Positions 16,701-25,241 of a stretch of 64,000 nt of DNA are shown in pieces. The stretch covers positions 1-64,000 of the forward strand of contig NZ_WFLI01000022.1 in assembly GCF_009208555.1 (NCBI RefSeq), given 5' to 3'. This stretch comes from Janthinobacterium violaceinigrum (GTDB lineage: Bacteria > Pseudomonadota > Gammaproteobacteria > Burkholderiales > Burkholderiaceae_D). Position 1 is the first letter of the stretch. Every line of letters starts with the position of its first letter. Both the position numbers and the translations under genes were made by a program. The notes below the pieces were generated by a model, which saw nothing but the letters and a program-made list of their open reading frames with translations, was not told the DNA's origin and did not search any database.

Positions 16701-17693
16701 CCTGCCCACATGGGCCAGCGGCGCGCGCAGCACGCCGCCATACACGGGGCCGGCGCTGGCGGACACGTCGTTCAAGTGGCCGAACACGCCCACGCGCACC
16801 CTGCCCCCATGGCGCTGCACGGCGCCCACGGGCTTGTAGTTCTTGCCATACGCCAGGCACAAGTCGTCGCGCAGCGGTCCTTCGACAGCGTCGCATACGC
16901 GCACGCGCGCGAGGAACACGCCGTGCGTGGCTGCGGCGCCGGGGGTATCGCACGAGCCGCCCACAGGCTGGCTGACGCTGGCATCGCCGAACAGCAGGCG
17001 ATTACGACAGGAAACAATGGCCAGTTGCGACAGCGCAAACGGCGTCGCCGCCGACACACCAGTCTGCAAGACCTTGCGCGGAAAAAAGACGGGATGGGCA
17101 AAGAAGTCGACGGGACCATCGGCATCGGGCAGGTAGGCGCGCTGCAGCACCGTCTTGCGCACTTCGTCGATGACGCGGTCGCCGCCCGTCAGCGCATAAC
17201 GGACGATGTCGAGCATGCTGGTACCGGCCCAGTTGAGAAAGTTGCCGCTGAAACTGTCGCCGCCGCAACCGTGCAGCGCATCGGCCGGCTTCAGCGCGGA
17301 GAAGTAAGCGGTCGCTACGCGCAAGTCCGGCAGCATGACGCCATCCTTGCTGCGATACGGATAGCTGTAGCACATGCGCGCATGGAAGTAACCGAGGTAC
17401 TCGCGCTGCGGCGCATACTCGCCGCCATATGCGGCAGCGGCGGCAGCATGCGTGAGGGACAGGTTGAGCAGCAGATTCGGCGGCACCCTGGCGCCGTGCA
17501 AGCCCGCGTCGGCTCGCGCCAGCGCCACCGGGGGAGCGGCGGCAGCCGCAACGGGGCCGCAAGTAAGGCTGGCCAAGCCGGCCACCAGCAGCAACAGCGA
17601 AACGCGGCAGGCCTGCCGCCAGGCAGACGACAAAGCGGACCACAAAGCAGCGGACCATGCAGCAGACCATGCAGCGGACGATAAAGCCCTCAT
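13713..17693 (-). CDS. pilY1: Type IV pilus tip-associated adhesin/assembly protein PilY1
   Basis: About 1326 residues, exported, with a signal-like N-terminus (SLLLLVAGLASLTCGPVAAAAA). PilY1 sits at the pilus tip, primes assembly with the minor pilins, antagonises retraction and can act as adhesin or surface sensor. Family blocks: FSGNFLNWAGTSMLDIVRYA near residue 155, the mid-protein VVVSLGDGG block, and a C-terminal beta-propeller with LGANDGLLHAVDARTG, YAGDLQGNIWRLDM and LLLFGTGKLVEG. The start is ATG 17693, which overlaps the pilX stop (ATGA); the open frame runs a further 111 codons upstream inside pilX and is not coding there. A 110-base gap separates it from the pilE-like gene. Confidence 0.92.
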   Translation of the reverse strand: MRALSSAAWSAAWSAALWSALSSAWRQACRVSLLLLVAGLASLTCGPVAAAAAPPVALARADAGLHGARVPPNLLLNLSLTHAAAAAAYGGEYAPQREYLGYFHARMCYSYPYRSKDGVMLPDLRVATAYFSALKPADALHGCGGDSFSGNFLNWAGTSMLDIVRYALTGGDRVIDEVRKTVLQRAYLPDADGPVDFFAHPVFFPRKVLQTGVSAATPFALSQLAIVSCRNRLLFGDASVSQPVGGSCDTPGAAATHGVFLARVRVCDAVEGPLRDDLCLAYGKNYKPVGAVQRHGGRVRVGVFGHLNDVSASAGPVYGGVLRAPLAHVGRQRWAAPDFLPQDNPDAEWNPVTGVYMAQAPSHLEAQGAGPGGGVTAYINGLGRSNAGHPGAYAGAAPLAELLYESLRYLQGRQASVLVPPATASPANDGGLPVVTPWNDPQTASCQRHVVVSLGDGGMAGDRYVPGNVPVIPAAPGDRARAADGFAPPPFDAMAWTHAVGSLESGAAQGNPAPRPELAALELLADGAGGASYHAAGLAYWSHVQALRPGGKKDGLAHVEHYAGDLRQGDPAAVPAATPAATPLLLAAKYGGFLDANGDANPYKSTTGSALEEWSLDGRWPAHYLPGSDPAALIGGLRAAFAAADKGSLPAMLAGPALMALASGTEDAYWFHTQMRLADGAMTLSRSAFAVGADGALFPGKPLWIAGGQDKPVPDGASASLRPVYTLDAKGSLMQLAWQRLDAAQRGAFDGGDGQGEARLAYLLGEHTHEVGQPGGFLRRRSGSLGAAPHGNLLYVGAPRLGMPGAGYGLHRKLLLQRRKMLYLGANDGLLHAVDARTGSELFAYLPQALLHAAAAAASTHYSPGPLLDGAAATAEVLALGRWKTVLASGMGGGAQGVFALDITDPARFAQDGALWEFTDRDDKLIGNVRAPPAFARINMGGKDGAVAYRDFAVVANGYNNHVDDGKDTTAPASAAAIFLLALDKVPGTPWVLGSNYFRLKVPVASGGDGSQGGDAAADGGASADAVSHALGPPAVVPGSDGALAYVYAGDLQGNIWRLDMTDGPPWKDGQGRKLVFVARDAQGRRQPVTQQLTVAYAPDGGYLLLFGTGKLVEGADTWPSAFLSQSFYAVHDDLRESSPTRSRADLERRSLGEAVDGVRVDGAELRYTGSDAMRGWYLDFMHSAQTGERSISSPVLAAGKVLFNTVLPGRDPCARPATRLYVLDVLSGFAADGAGVVQAGAQTGRLFDGLARAPPLALELNSTVGAVTAAGRAEGRKELAVLQPGLPAAASGAGLKVVSAPLLARRLSWREVANWRELHEAAKKK

Positions 17694-18355
17694 GGTCCCG
17701 CTCCGGCCGCCTGCTTGCGGTAGTAGCTTTGCAGCACGACTTGCGTGCTTTCCTGCGCGCCGAAACCGATGGCCGTGATGCGGTACACATAGCTTTCCGT
17801 GGCCAAGCTGCCGGCCACGGCCGCCGCTTGGGCACCGGGCGGGTGAAACGGCAGCAGTTCGATAAGGTAGCGGGGCAGGCGCGACGGCAGGAAACCCTGC
17901 CCCGTCTGCATGATCGCGCCCGTAAACTGGCCATACGGCACGGTGCGGCTGCCACTTGCCCCTTCGGCGCCATCGAGGTCCATGCTCAGCCAGAGCGCCG
18001 GCGCATCCGGTGGTGCGGGCAGGCACAAGCCCAGTGCGCCTCCCTCACCGCAACCAGCCTCGAACCCAGCCGCACTGTCCGGCGCGAAGAGGCTGCTGCG
18101 TCCCGGCGCGCCGGGCAAGCCTTCGATATCGTTCTGCGCATCCACCAATGCCTCCTCCGCCGCCTGAAACGCGATCTGCCGGTCGCGCTCGCCGCGCGCC
18201 GCCTTTTCGCCCTGCAAGGCCATCTGCGCTGCCGATATGCCCAGCAGCAAAATGATCACCAACAGGCACAGCACATACACGAGGGTCGCGCCCCGCCTCC
18301 TTGCGCCAGCAGCGCAGCCGGGCAGGCAACCACGGACGCCCGCGCCGGCCATCAC
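17690..18355 (-). CDS. pilX: Type IV pilus assembly protein PilX
   Basis: Minor pilin of about 221 residues. The leader ends GARRRG and the mature N-terminus is ATLVYVLCLLVIILLLGISA; position +5 is Tyr rather than Glu, as expected for the PilX/GspK-like class that sits at the top of the priming complex. The following helix (KAARGERDRQIAFQAAEEAL) is the typical PilX_N domain. The remainder is Gly-rich with a few cysteines. Gene order pilV-pilW-pilX-pilY1 and the 4-base overlap with pilY1 support the call. Two adjacent ATGs (18355, 18352) are both possible starts. Confidence 0.87.
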   Translation of the reverse strand: MMAGAGVRGCLPGCAAGARRRGATLVYVLCLLVIILLLGISAAQMALQGEKAARGERDRQIAFQAAEEALVDAQNDIEGLPGAPGRSSLFAPDSAAGFEAGCGEGGALGLCLPAPPDAPALWLSMDLDGAEGASGSRTVPYGQFTGAIMQTGQGFLPSRLPRYLIELLPFHPPGAQAAAVAGSLATESYVYRITAIGFGAQESTQVVLQSYYRKQAAGAGP

Positions 18356-18364
18356 GTCGCCCGC

Positions 18365-19351
18365 CTAGGCCGGCCCGTTGCGCAGCACGATGCTCATCTG
18401 CACCAGTTGCCGCAGCCGGGAACGCGTCGCGGCGGGCAAGGCCGCGCGCGCGATACGCACACCCGTGTCGTCGTCGCCGTGCGCCTCCGCATACGCCGGG
18501 CCGAACAGGTCGAACTGCGCCGGCCCCAGTTCCGCCAGCTTGTCCACCTGGCCCGCCTCGCCATGCAGCAGCAGCGCCACGCGCACGCTGGCCACGCGTT
18601 TCCAGTGCGTGCGGCGGTGAAAATCGCGCTGGCGCGCTGCCGCATCCGCGCCGGCCAGCACCAGCGCCGCATCGTAGGCGTCGAGCGCGCTGGCGTTGAC
18701 ATAACGGTTCGCCACGCCGTCGGGCGGCGTATCCGTGTCGAGGCCATACAGCACTTGGAAACCATCGACGCCACGGATCACGGCGTCCGCGCCCCAGCCG
18801 TTCGCGCCACGGTATTTGCAGCGCAGCTCGCCCTCGCCATCGGCGCCCTGGGCCACATAGAAAATGCTCCAGCCCCGCTGCGCCTCCGTTTGCGCGGCGC
18901 CCACGCCAAAGCCGGCGCAATTGAGCACGGAACCGTCGCCGCCCTCTTCCTTGCCGGCGCCGTAATAGCGCAGGGCCAGCACATCGCTGCCATGCACGGC
19001 ATCGGGCAACGCGCCGCTGATGCCTTCGCTGTTCTTGCCCAGGCTATGCGCGTCGAGCCCCGCGACATTGGCGCTGTCGTAGTCGGCATGCGCGACGGGC
19101 GCAGCGCTGCTATCCCAATTCACGTACGCCGTCTGGCGCACGGCGCGGGCGATGGCATCGAGCGCATAGCGGCCATTGTCGTCCAGGCGCGCACTGGCGG
19201 ACTGATCGCCGTAACTGCCGCTGGCCGCCAGCAGCATGGCGCTGGCGGCCAGCATCAGCAGCGCGCCCAGCGACAGGGCCACCAGCAATTCGACCAGGCT
19301 CATGCCGCGATGCCGGCACCTGTCAGCGTGCATGCCGTGCACGCCGTTCAT
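18365..19351 (-). CDS. pilW: Type IV pilus assembly protein PilW
   Basis: Minor pilin of 328 residues from ATG 19351, which overlaps the pilV stop as ATGA. The leader ends RCRHRG and the mature N-terminus is MSLVELLVALSLGALLMLAA with Glu at +5. Next comes the PilW-type stretch SARLDDNGRYALDAIARAVRQTAYVNW. The long C-terminal domain contains a GVDGFQVLYGLD block common in PilW proteins and ends LRQLVQMSIVLRNGPA. Together with PilV, PilX and PilY1 it forms the pilus tip/priming complex. The open frame upstream of 19351 is antisense-like extension inside pilV. Confidence 0.88.
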   Translation of the reverse strand: MNGVHGMHADRCRHRGMSLVELLVALSLGALLMLAASAMLLAASGSYGDQSASARLDDNGRYALDAIARAVRQTAYVNWDSSAAPVAHADYDSANVAGLDAHSLGKNSEGISGALPDAVHGSDVLALRYYGAGKEEGGDGSVLNCAGFGVGAAQTEAQRGWSIFYVAQGADGEGELRCKYRGANGWGADAVIRGVDGFQVLYGLDTDTPPDGVANRYVNASALDAYDAALVLAGADAAARQRDFHRRTHWKRVASVRVALLLHGEAGQVDKLAELGPAQFDLFGPAYAEAHGDDDTGVRIARAALPAATRSRLRQLVQMSIVLRNGPA

Positions 19352-19929
19352 GCGCCCCCTCCCCCCAGCTGGAATGCCAGCCTGGGCAGCGACTCGCCCG
19401 CCCCATTCACGGCGGGCGATCCATCGGGTAGGCGGCCGCGCCAGCCCAGCTTGATGACGATGGGCGCGCCCTTGCCGCCGCTGCAAGCCCAGTGCAAGCC
19501 CTGGGCGGCGGCATCCCACGCAGGGGCGTCGCGGCAGATACGCAGGCGCGCGCCGGGCAAGGCCGATTGCAGTTGCTGTTTCCATTCGGCGATATCGAAT
19601 TGCGCCAGGTCGGCCCCGCTGCAGGCGGCGGCGCCAAAGCAGTCCGGCGCGCCGCCAGCGTCGGCGCCGTCCGCCGCCGCGTAGGCCACGTTCAGATAAG
19701 GATTGCCCCCATCGGGGCCATACATGAGCACGCTGTTCGCGCGCATGCGCTCGGCCATGCCGGCGGCCAGTTGCACGCCCGCCGACAGCAATGCCGATTC
19801 ATGGCGCGCGCGCAGGGCATTCAGTTGCACGATGCTGGCGCCCAGCAGGCCCAGCGCCAACAGCAGCAGCGATACCAGCACCTCGACGAGGCTGCTGCCA
19901 TCCATGGGACCACGCGTGCCGCTGTGCAT
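19348..19929 (-). CDS. pilV: Type IV pilus modification/assembly protein PilV
   Basis: First gene of the minor-pilin operon. 193 residues; short leader MHSGTRGPMDG then SSLVEVLVSLLLLALGLLGA with Glu at +5. The stretch LNALRARHESALLSAGVQLAAGM is the characteristic PilV region after the helix, followed by ERMRANSVLMYG. The C-terminal domain has several cysteines (CFGAAAC; ICRD; WACSG). The promoter should lie in 19930-20171, a 240-base gap after the nrdR stop in which I see no clear sigma-70 boxes. Confidence 0.87.
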   Translation of the reverse strand: MHSGTRGPMDGSSLVEVLVSLLLLALGLLGASIVQLNALRARHESALLSAGVQLAAGMAERMRANSVLMYGPDGGNPYLNVAYAAADGADAGGAPDCFGAAACSGADLAQFDIAEWKQQLQSALPGARLRICRDAPAWDAAAQGLHWACSGGKGAPIVIKLGWRGRLPDGSPAVNGAGESLPRLAFQLGGGGA

Positions 19930-20171
19930 GAGCTTCTCCTGCTGACAGAGTCAAACCCGGACCGGAACCGCACAAACGCCCGGCCCAGCTACAAGATAGG
20001 CGCGCGCAAAAACTCAGGCATGAGGCAGCGCAAACGTCGCTGCAAAATAGGGAAAAGTGAGGAGAGAGACCGCGCCCGGATTGATCAGGCCGCTTGCCAG
20101 GCGGGCGCTGGCGTGGTGGAAACGGAGCGCGCGATCGGCCCCGTCGTCGAACAAGAAGCTTCGAGCAAGCG

Positions 20172-20636
20172 TCAGGGCTTGCTGCGGGCCTGTCCCACTT
20201 CGGCAATCGCATCCTGGAACTCGGCCAGGTCTTCGAAATTCTTGTACACGGAAGCGAAGCGGATATAAGCGATCTTGTCCAGACGCTTGAGTTCCTGCAT
20301 GACCAGTTCGCCGATATAGCCGGAATCGACTTCGCGCAAGCCGCTGGTCAGCAGTTTTTCCTGGATGGATGCGATGGCCGTATCCACGGAGGCGGCCGCG
20401 ACGGGGCGCTTGCGCAAGGCCAGCATCAAACTGCCGCGCAACTTATCCGCAGCGAACTCCGTCCGGCTGCCATTCTTTTTGACGACGGCCGGCATGATAA
20501 GTTCAATGCGCTCGTACGTGGTGAAGCGCTTGTCGCATTTGCCGCAACGGCGGCGGCGCCGTATGGCATCCCCTTCCTCCGATACGCGCGTATCGAGAAC
20601 CTGGGTATCGCCGTGCTGGCAAAATGGACATTTCAT
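20172..20636 (-). CDS. nrdR: Transcriptional repressor NrdR
   Basis: ATP/dATP-responsive repressor of ribonucleotide reductase genes. The zinc ribbon is complete: C3-C6 (MKCPFC) and C31-C34 (CGKC), followed by KRFTTYERIEL and the ATP-cone domain (PAVVKKNGSRTEF; LRGSLMLALRKRPV). 154 residues, full length. It lies downstream of glyA on the same strand, the usual betaproteobacterial order; a hairpin terminator lies between them, so readthrough or a separate promoter would be needed. Confidence 0.96.
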   Translation of the reverse strand: MKCPFCQHGDTQVLDTRVSEEGDAIRRRRRCGKCDKRFTTYERIELIMPAVVKKNGSRTEFAADKLRGSLMLALRKRPVAAASVDTAIASIQEKLLTSGLREVDSGYIGELVMQELKRLDKIAYIRFASVYKNFEDLAEFQDAIAEVGQARSKP

Positions 20637-20690
20637 GGGCTGGATACAACTTTATAGTAATAATTACGGGAAATCGCCGCCCTTAAATGA

Positions 20691-20720
20691 AAGGGCGCCC
20701 GAATCACTCCGGGCGCCCTG
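20691..20720 (-). terminator. Hairpin between glyA and nrdR
   Basis: AGGGCGCCCG / CGGGCGCCCT stem. A second inverted repeat (GAATGTGTCA / TGACACATTC, about 20731-20770) lies next to it, closer to the glyA stop. Neither has a long T run, so they may be attenuating or stabilising structures instead of full terminators. Confidence 0.5.
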
Positions 20721-20781
20721 GGGCACGACTGGAATGTGTCAGACAGAATCTTACTCCGTATGACACATTCTGGACAAATAA

Positions 20782-22029
20782 TTATGCAGCGTACACAGGG
20801 TGCGCGTCGGCCAGCACTTTCACGGCCGCTTTCACGCGCTCGATGGTGGCGGCGTCATGCGGATTGTCCAGCACGTCGGCGATCAGGTTGCCCACTTCTT
20901 CCGCTTGCGCTTCCTTGAAACCGCGCGTCGTCATCGCCGGGCTGCCCAGGCGGATGCCCGAGGTGACGAACGGTTTTTGCGGGTCGTTCGGGATGCCGTT
21001 CTTGTTGCAGGTGATGTGCGCGGAACCGAGGATGGCTTCGGCTTCCTTGCCCGTCAGGTTCTTGGCGCGCAGGTCGACCAGCATGACGTGCGATTCGGTG
21101 CCGCCGGAGACGATGCGCAGGCCGCGCTTGATCAGGGTTTTTGCCAGCACGTCGGCGTTCTTGATCACTTGCTTCTGGTATTCGACGAATTCAGGGCTCA
21201 GCGCTTCCTTGAAGGCGACGGCCTTGCCGGCGATCACGTGCATCAGCGGGCCGCCCTGGATACCGGGGAAGATGGCCGAGTTGATGGCTTTTTCGTGTTC
21301 GGCCTTCATCAGGATGATGCCGCCGCGGGGGCCGCGCAGCGATTTGTGCGTGGTCGAGGTGACGAAGTCGGCGAACGGCACCGGGTTCGGGTACAGGCCG
21401 GCGGCGATCAGGCCGGCGTAGTGAGCCATGTCGACCATGAAGTAGGCGCCCACTTCCTTGGCGATCTTGCTGAAGCGTTCGAAGTCGATCTTTTTCGAGA
21501 ACGCGGACGCGCCGGCGATGATCAGCTTGGGCTTGCGTTCGCGCGCCAGGCGTTCCATCGCCTCGTAGTCGATGTCTTCTTCCGCCGTCAAGCCGTACGA
21601 CACCACGTCGAACCACTTGCCGGACATGTTCAGCGGCATGCCGTGGGTCAGGTGGCCGCCTTCGGCCAGCGACATACCCATGATCAGGTCGCCTGGTTTC
21701 AACATGGCAAAGAACACGCCCTGGTTTGCCTGCGAGCCGGAGTTCGGCTGCACGTTCGCGCATTCGGCGCCGAACAGCTGCTTGACGCGGTCGATGGCCA
21801 GTTGCTCGGCCACGTCCACGTATTCGCAGCCGCCGTAGTAGCGCTTGCCTGGATAGCCTTCGGCGTACTTGTTCGTCAGTTGCGAGCCTTGCGCTTCCAT
21901 TACGGCTGGCGACGTGTAGTTTTCCGACGCGATCAACTCGATGTGATCGTGCTGGCGCACGTTTTCTTTTTGAATGACGGCGAACAGTTCAGGGTCGACG
22001 TTGGCGAGGTTGTGATCTTTTGCAAACAT
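20782..22029 (-). CDS. glyA: Serine hydroxymethyltransferase
   Basis: PLP enzyme that interconverts serine and glycine and feeds one-carbon units to tetrahydrofolate. 415 residues, full length. The cofactor lysine is in TSTTHKSLRGPRGG, with upstream VDMAHYAGLIAAGLYPNPV and N-terminal HIELIASENYTSPAVMEAQGS. The C-terminal MTTRGFKEAQAEEVG block is normal. The start ATG at 22029 matches the family. Leftward transcription; its promoter should lie in the 549-base intergenic stretch to the right. Confidence 0.97.
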   Translation of the reverse strand: MFAKDHNLANVDPELFAVIQKENVRQHDHIELIASENYTSPAVMEAQGSQLTNKYAEGYPGKRYYGGCEYVDVAEQLAIDRVKQLFGAECANVQPNSGSQANQGVFFAMLKPGDLIMGMSLAEGGHLTHGMPLNMSGKWFDVVSYGLTAEEDIDYEAMERLARERKPKLIIAGASAFSKKIDFERFSKIAKEVGAYFMVDMAHYAGLIAAGLYPNPVPFADFVTSTTHKSLRGPRGGIILMKAEHEKAINSAIFPGIQGGPLMHVIAGKAVAFKEALSPEFVEYQKQVIKNADVLAKTLIKRGLRIVSGGTESHVMLVDLRAKNLTGKEAEAILGSAHITCNKNGIPNDPQKPFVTSGIRLGSPAMTTRGFKEAQAEEVGNLIADVLDNPHDAATIERVKAAVKVLADAHPVYAA

Positions 22030-22578
22030 GTAAAAACTCCAAGTATGAGGGTGCTTGTACTGGCAGGTTGGATCGAATGAGGGGAGCCGGCGTTAAGTGA
22101 ATAACAACATTGGACAGGCAGCCTCTTCGTGCTTTTCCATAGTGGCTACCCAGGCGAACGGCTGATGAAAAATCTCACGTTTCCCGGTGGATGCCCACCT
22201 TTCGCCGGTTTGCCGATCGCCATTCAGGCAGATCGCCGACTTTTCGCCAGTCACGTGAGACGTAATGGAAGTCAAATTGTAAGTTAAGTGCCCAAATTGA
22301 GCAAGGAATGCAGCGGTGCCGCTATAATCGCCGCGCGCCGCCGCAGCCCGGGCAAGGCCGCAGGCCGCCCCGGGCGTGGCTGCCGCTCTTAAGCTGAACT
22401 TAAACCTGGCCGCGCCATGTAAGCGTATGTTACGAGGCTTGCCATTGTGCACCCCGGATTTACAATGCTGCGGTGCAACTTATATGCTGCTTTTGCATGG
22501 CTTTCCAGCAAGCGCCCACAGTCACAAGAAGAAAAATCGCGTAAAATGTTGCTCAATCTCACTACTGGCGCAATAAAC
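22030..22578. other. Gene-free stretch between divergent glyA and the tol-pal operon
   Basis: Holds the promoters of two divergent units. A TATAAT occurs at 22323-22328 (plus) and a TAAAAT-like box about 22542-22547, some 30 bases before ybgC, but neither has a well-spaced consensus -35. The stretch has no convincing coding frame; the longest (22093-22452, minus) lacks any family likeness. Confidence 0.4.
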
Positions 22579-22980
22579 ATGCCTTCAGTCTTTACCTGGA
22601 ACGTACGTGTCTACTATGAAGACACCGACGCCGGCGGCATCGTGTATTACGCGAACTACCTGAAATTCTTCGAACGCGCGCGCACCGAATGGCTGCGCGC
22701 CATCGATGTGGGCCAGCAGGAATTGCTGGAACAGCACGACGCGATGTTCGTTGTCAAAAGCGTCAACGCCGACTATCATGCGCCAGCCAGGCTCGATGAC
22801 ACGGTAAGATTAACATTAAGCATAGAAAAAATGGGGCGTGCCTCCATCGTTTTCCTGCAACAAGCCTGGTGCGGCGACCGCCTGCTGAACACGGCCCGCG
22901 TCAAGATCGGCTGCGTCGACTCGGCATTGCGCCCGCGCGCCGTGCCTGATGCAGTAGCGGCCCGCATGCGCGCCGCCTGA
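22579..22980 (+). CDS. ybgC: Tol-Pal system-associated acyl-CoA thioesterase
   Basis: Hot-dog fold thioesterase, first gene of the tol-pal cluster. From ATG 22579 the 133-residue protein begins MPSVFTWNVRVYYEDTDAGG; the signature YYEDTDAGGIVYYANYLKFF carries the catalytic Asp of the 4-hydroxybenzoyl-CoA thioesterase family. In E. coli the homologue is linked with phospholipid synthesis and acts on acyl-CoA/ACP. The frame opens 44 codons earlier but lacks similarity there. A gap of 47 bases leads to tolQ. Confidence 0.94.
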   Translation: MPSVFTWNVRVYYEDTDAGGIVYYANYLKFFERARTEWLRAIDVGQQELLEQHDAMFVVKSVNADYHAPARLDDTVRLTLSIEKMGRASIVFLQQAWCGDRLLNTARVKIGCVDSALRPRAVPDAVAARMRAA

Positions 22981-23027
22981 GCCCTACCCGCCACCTCCGG
23001 ACAATTCACCCAACAGACTGCCAGCCA

Positions 23028-23717
23028 ATGAACGTTACACAAGATCTTTCTTTCCTCGCGCTCATCTCCAATGCCCATTTGATCGTGCAACTGATCATGG
23101 CCCTGCTGCTGCTGATTTCCCTGACCAGCTGGACCTACATTTTCCGCAAGATGTTTGCCGTGCGCCAGGCGCGCAAGCAGACCATCGAATTCGAACGCAG
23201 CTTCTGGGCCGGCGGCAACCTGCATGCGCTGCATCAAAGCGCCAGCGGCAACCGCGACCAGAGCGGCGCACTGGCCCGCATCTTCGATGCCGGCATGGGC
23301 GAATTCATCAAGGGCAAGGCATCGTACGGTTCGCGCGAAGCGCTGGACGTCGGCGCCGTGCTCGACGGCGCCCGCCGCGCCATGCGCGCCGCCTTCCAGC
23401 GTGAAATGGACGTGCTCGAATCGCACCTGGCCTTCCTCGCCTCCGTCGGCTCCGTCTCGCCCTATATCGGCCTGCTCGGTACCGTGTGGGGCATCATGAA
23501 CGCGTTCCGCGGCCTGGCCAACGTGCAGCAAGCCACCCTGGCCGCCGTCGCGCCCGGCATTGCCGAAGCGCTGATCGCCACCGCCATCGGCCTGTTCGCG
23601 GCGATTCCCGCCGTCGTCGCCTACAACCGTTTTTCGCACGACATCGACCGCCTGGCGATCCGCTTCGAGAGCTTCGTCGAGGAATTCTCCAACATCCTGC
23701 AGCGCCAGTCGCGCTAA
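23028..23717 (+). CDS. tolQ: Tol-Pal system protein TolQ
   Basis: Inner-membrane ion-channel subunit (ExbB family) that with TolR uses the proton motive force to energise TolA during cell constriction. 229 residues with three membrane segments: about 17-40 (IVQLIMALLLLISLTSW), about 135-158 (LGTVWGIMNAF region) and about 170-192 (ALIATAIGLFAAIPAVVAYN). The conserved SVSPYIGLLGTVWGIM loop is present. Confidence 0.96.
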   Translation: MNVTQDLSFLALISNAHLIVQLIMALLLLISLTSWTYIFRKMFAVRQARKQTIEFERSFWAGGNLHALHQSASGNRDQSGALARIFDAGMGEFIKGKASYGSREALDVGAVLDGARRAMRAAFQREMDVLESHLAFLASVGSVSPYIGLLGTVWGIMNAFRGLANVQQATLAAVAPGIAEALIATAIGLFAAIPAVVAYNRFSHDIDRLAIRFESFVEEFSNILQRQSR

Positions 23718-23732
23718 GAGGGAGCAAGGTCC

Positions 23733-24173
23733 ATGGGTTCCTCATTCAATAGCGGCGGCATGCGGGGCGGCCGCGGCCGCAAGTTCAAATCCGAGATCAA
23801 CGTCGTGCCGTATATCGACGTGATGCTGGTGCTGCTGATCATTTTCATGGTGATGCCGTCGTCGAACAATCCCAGCGTGGTGAACCTGCCCAACGCGGAA
23901 AAGTCGGCGAAACCGCCCGATGACTATATTCAGATCGTGCTCAAGCCGAATGGCTCGCTGTCGATCGGCCTGATCGACAAGGAGCAGCAGGCGCCGGAAA
24001 CGGAACCGAATCGCGACGCCCTGCTGCGCAAGCTGCGCGGCTTGCACGAAACCAATCCCGAGTATCCCGTGATGATCGCGGGCGACAAGGAAAGCAAGTA
24101 CGACGATGTGATCCAGCTCATTTCGGAAGCGAAAAAGATGGGCATTACCCGCGTCGGCCTGGCCACCAAGTAA
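23733..24173 (+). CDS. tolR: Tol-Pal system protein TolR
   Basis: ExbD-family partner of TolQ. One membrane segment at about 27-44 with the proton-path aspartate D29 in PYIDVMLVLLIIFMV. The N-terminal tail is Gly/Arg-rich and cytoplasmic, and the periplasmic domain ends MGITRVGLATK. 146 residues. It starts 15 bases after the tolQ stop with GAGGGAGCAAGG upstream. Confidence 0.96.
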   Translation: MGSSFNSGGMRGGRGRKFKSEINVVPYIDVMLVLLIIFMVMPSSNNPSVVNLPNAEKSAKPPDDYIQIVLKPNGSLSIGLIDKEQQAPETEPNRDALLRKLRGLHETNPEYPVMIAGDKESKYDDVIQLISEAKKMGITRVGLATK

Positions 24174-24221
24174 GCGCAGCATCCTGTTTCCAGACTTGAC
24201 CGTTTTTAGATAGACTAGACT

Positions 24222-25241
24222 TTGCAGACCAAACAAATCGACCATGTACTCGGCAAGCCCTACCGCGTGCCGCGCGAACGCAGCCGCTGGCCCTCGCTGG
24301 GCCTGGCGCTGGCGATGCACCTTGGCCTGCTGTTTTTCCTGTGGGTAGGCGTACACTGGCAAAATACGGAACCGGTGGCCGTCGAAGCGGAAGTATGGGA
24401 CATGCAGGTGCAGACGGCCGCGCCGCCGCCCGAGGTGGCGACGGCACCGGAGCCGACACCAACGCCGCCGCCGGAACCGCAAGTGGAACAGCCGGCCCCG
24501 CCGCCACCGCCGCCCGTGGCCGCGCCCGAGCCGAAGGTCGACCTGCGCGAGGCGGAGATCGCCCTGGAACGCAAGAAAGCCAAGCTGAAGGAAGAAAAAG
24601 ACAAGGCGGCAGCGGAAGAACGTCGCAAGCAGGAATTGAAGGAACGCGAGGAAGAAAAGCGCGAACTGGAAAAGCAGAAGCAGAAAGAAAAAGACAAGGC
24701 TGAAAAGCTGGAAAAAGAAAAGGCCGACAAGCTGGAGAAAGCCAAGCTGGCCAAAGAGAAAGAAAAAGCGGCGGAAGAAAAAGCCGAGAAAGAACTGTCC
24801 GATAAAAAAGCGGCAGCGGAAAAAGCGGCCAAGGCGAAAAAAGCGGCGGAAGAAAAGAAAGCCGCCGACAAGGCGCGTGACGCGGAAATGAGCCGCATCA
24901 CGGGCGCGGCGGGCGCCGGCACGACGGGCACGGCCGCGAAAGCGACCGCGCCACGCAAGGACAGCGGCTATGTCGCTGCCCTGACGAGCAAGATCAAGAG
25001 CAATATCGCGTACAGCGGTAGCACGGACGTGCCGGGCAACCCGCGCGCCGTGTTCAAGATCGAGCAACTGCCAACTGGGGAAATTATTTCGGTCCGAAAG
25101 ATTAAAAGTAGCGGCCTGCCGGCGTATGACAGCTCGGTGGAAAACGCCATTAATAAATCGTCGCCACTGCCGAAGAAAAAAGACGGCACCGTGGAACGCG
25201 AGATTGAACTCATATTCGAGATGAAGGATTTGCCTAAATGA
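24222..25241 (+). CDS. tolA: Cell envelope integrity protein TolA
   Basis: Bridges the inner-membrane TolQR motor to Pal/TolB at the outer membrane. 339 residues: basic N-terminus, one membrane helix at about 25-46 (LGLALAMHLGLLFFLWVGV), a Pro-rich segment (about 65-105), a long Lys/Glu/Ala coiled-coil helix (about 110-225), and a C-terminal TonB-like domain (about 245-339) with NPRAVFKIEQLPTGEIISV. The only suitable start is TTG at 24222, since a TAG lies just upstream in frame and the next ATG is inside the membrane helix; the Shine-Dalgarno is poor, which suggests low or coupled translation. The stop overlaps the tolB start. Confidence 0.93.
   Translation: MQTKQIDHVLGKPYRVPRERSRWPSLGLALAMHLGLLFFLWVGVHWQNTEPVAVEAEVWDMQVQTAAPPPEVATAPEPTPTPPPEPQVEQPAPPPPPPVAAPEPKVDLREAEIALERKKAKLKEEKDKAAAEERRKQELKEREEEKRELEKQKQKEKDKAEKLEKEKADKLEKAKLAKEKEKAAEEKAEKELSDKKAAAEKAAKAKKAAEEKKAADKARDAEMSRITGAAGAGTTGTAAKATAPRKDSGYVAALTSKIKSNIAYSGSTDVPGNPRAVFKIEQLPTGEIISVRKIKSSGLPAYDSSVENAINKSSPLPKKKDGTVEREIELIFEMKDLPK

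Noticed and set aside
15111..17684. Open frame of about 850 codons on the plus strand
   Set aside because: Antisense to pilY1, composition is not protein-like, and there is no family likeness.
17694..18026. N-terminal extension of PilY1 in the same frame
   Set aside because: It lies inside pilX; the ATG at 17693 gives a proper signal peptide and the normal ATGA overlap.
22093..22452. 119-codon minus-strand frame upstream of glyA
   Set aside because: No ribosome-binding site, no family likeness, and it lies in a region expected to hold promoters.
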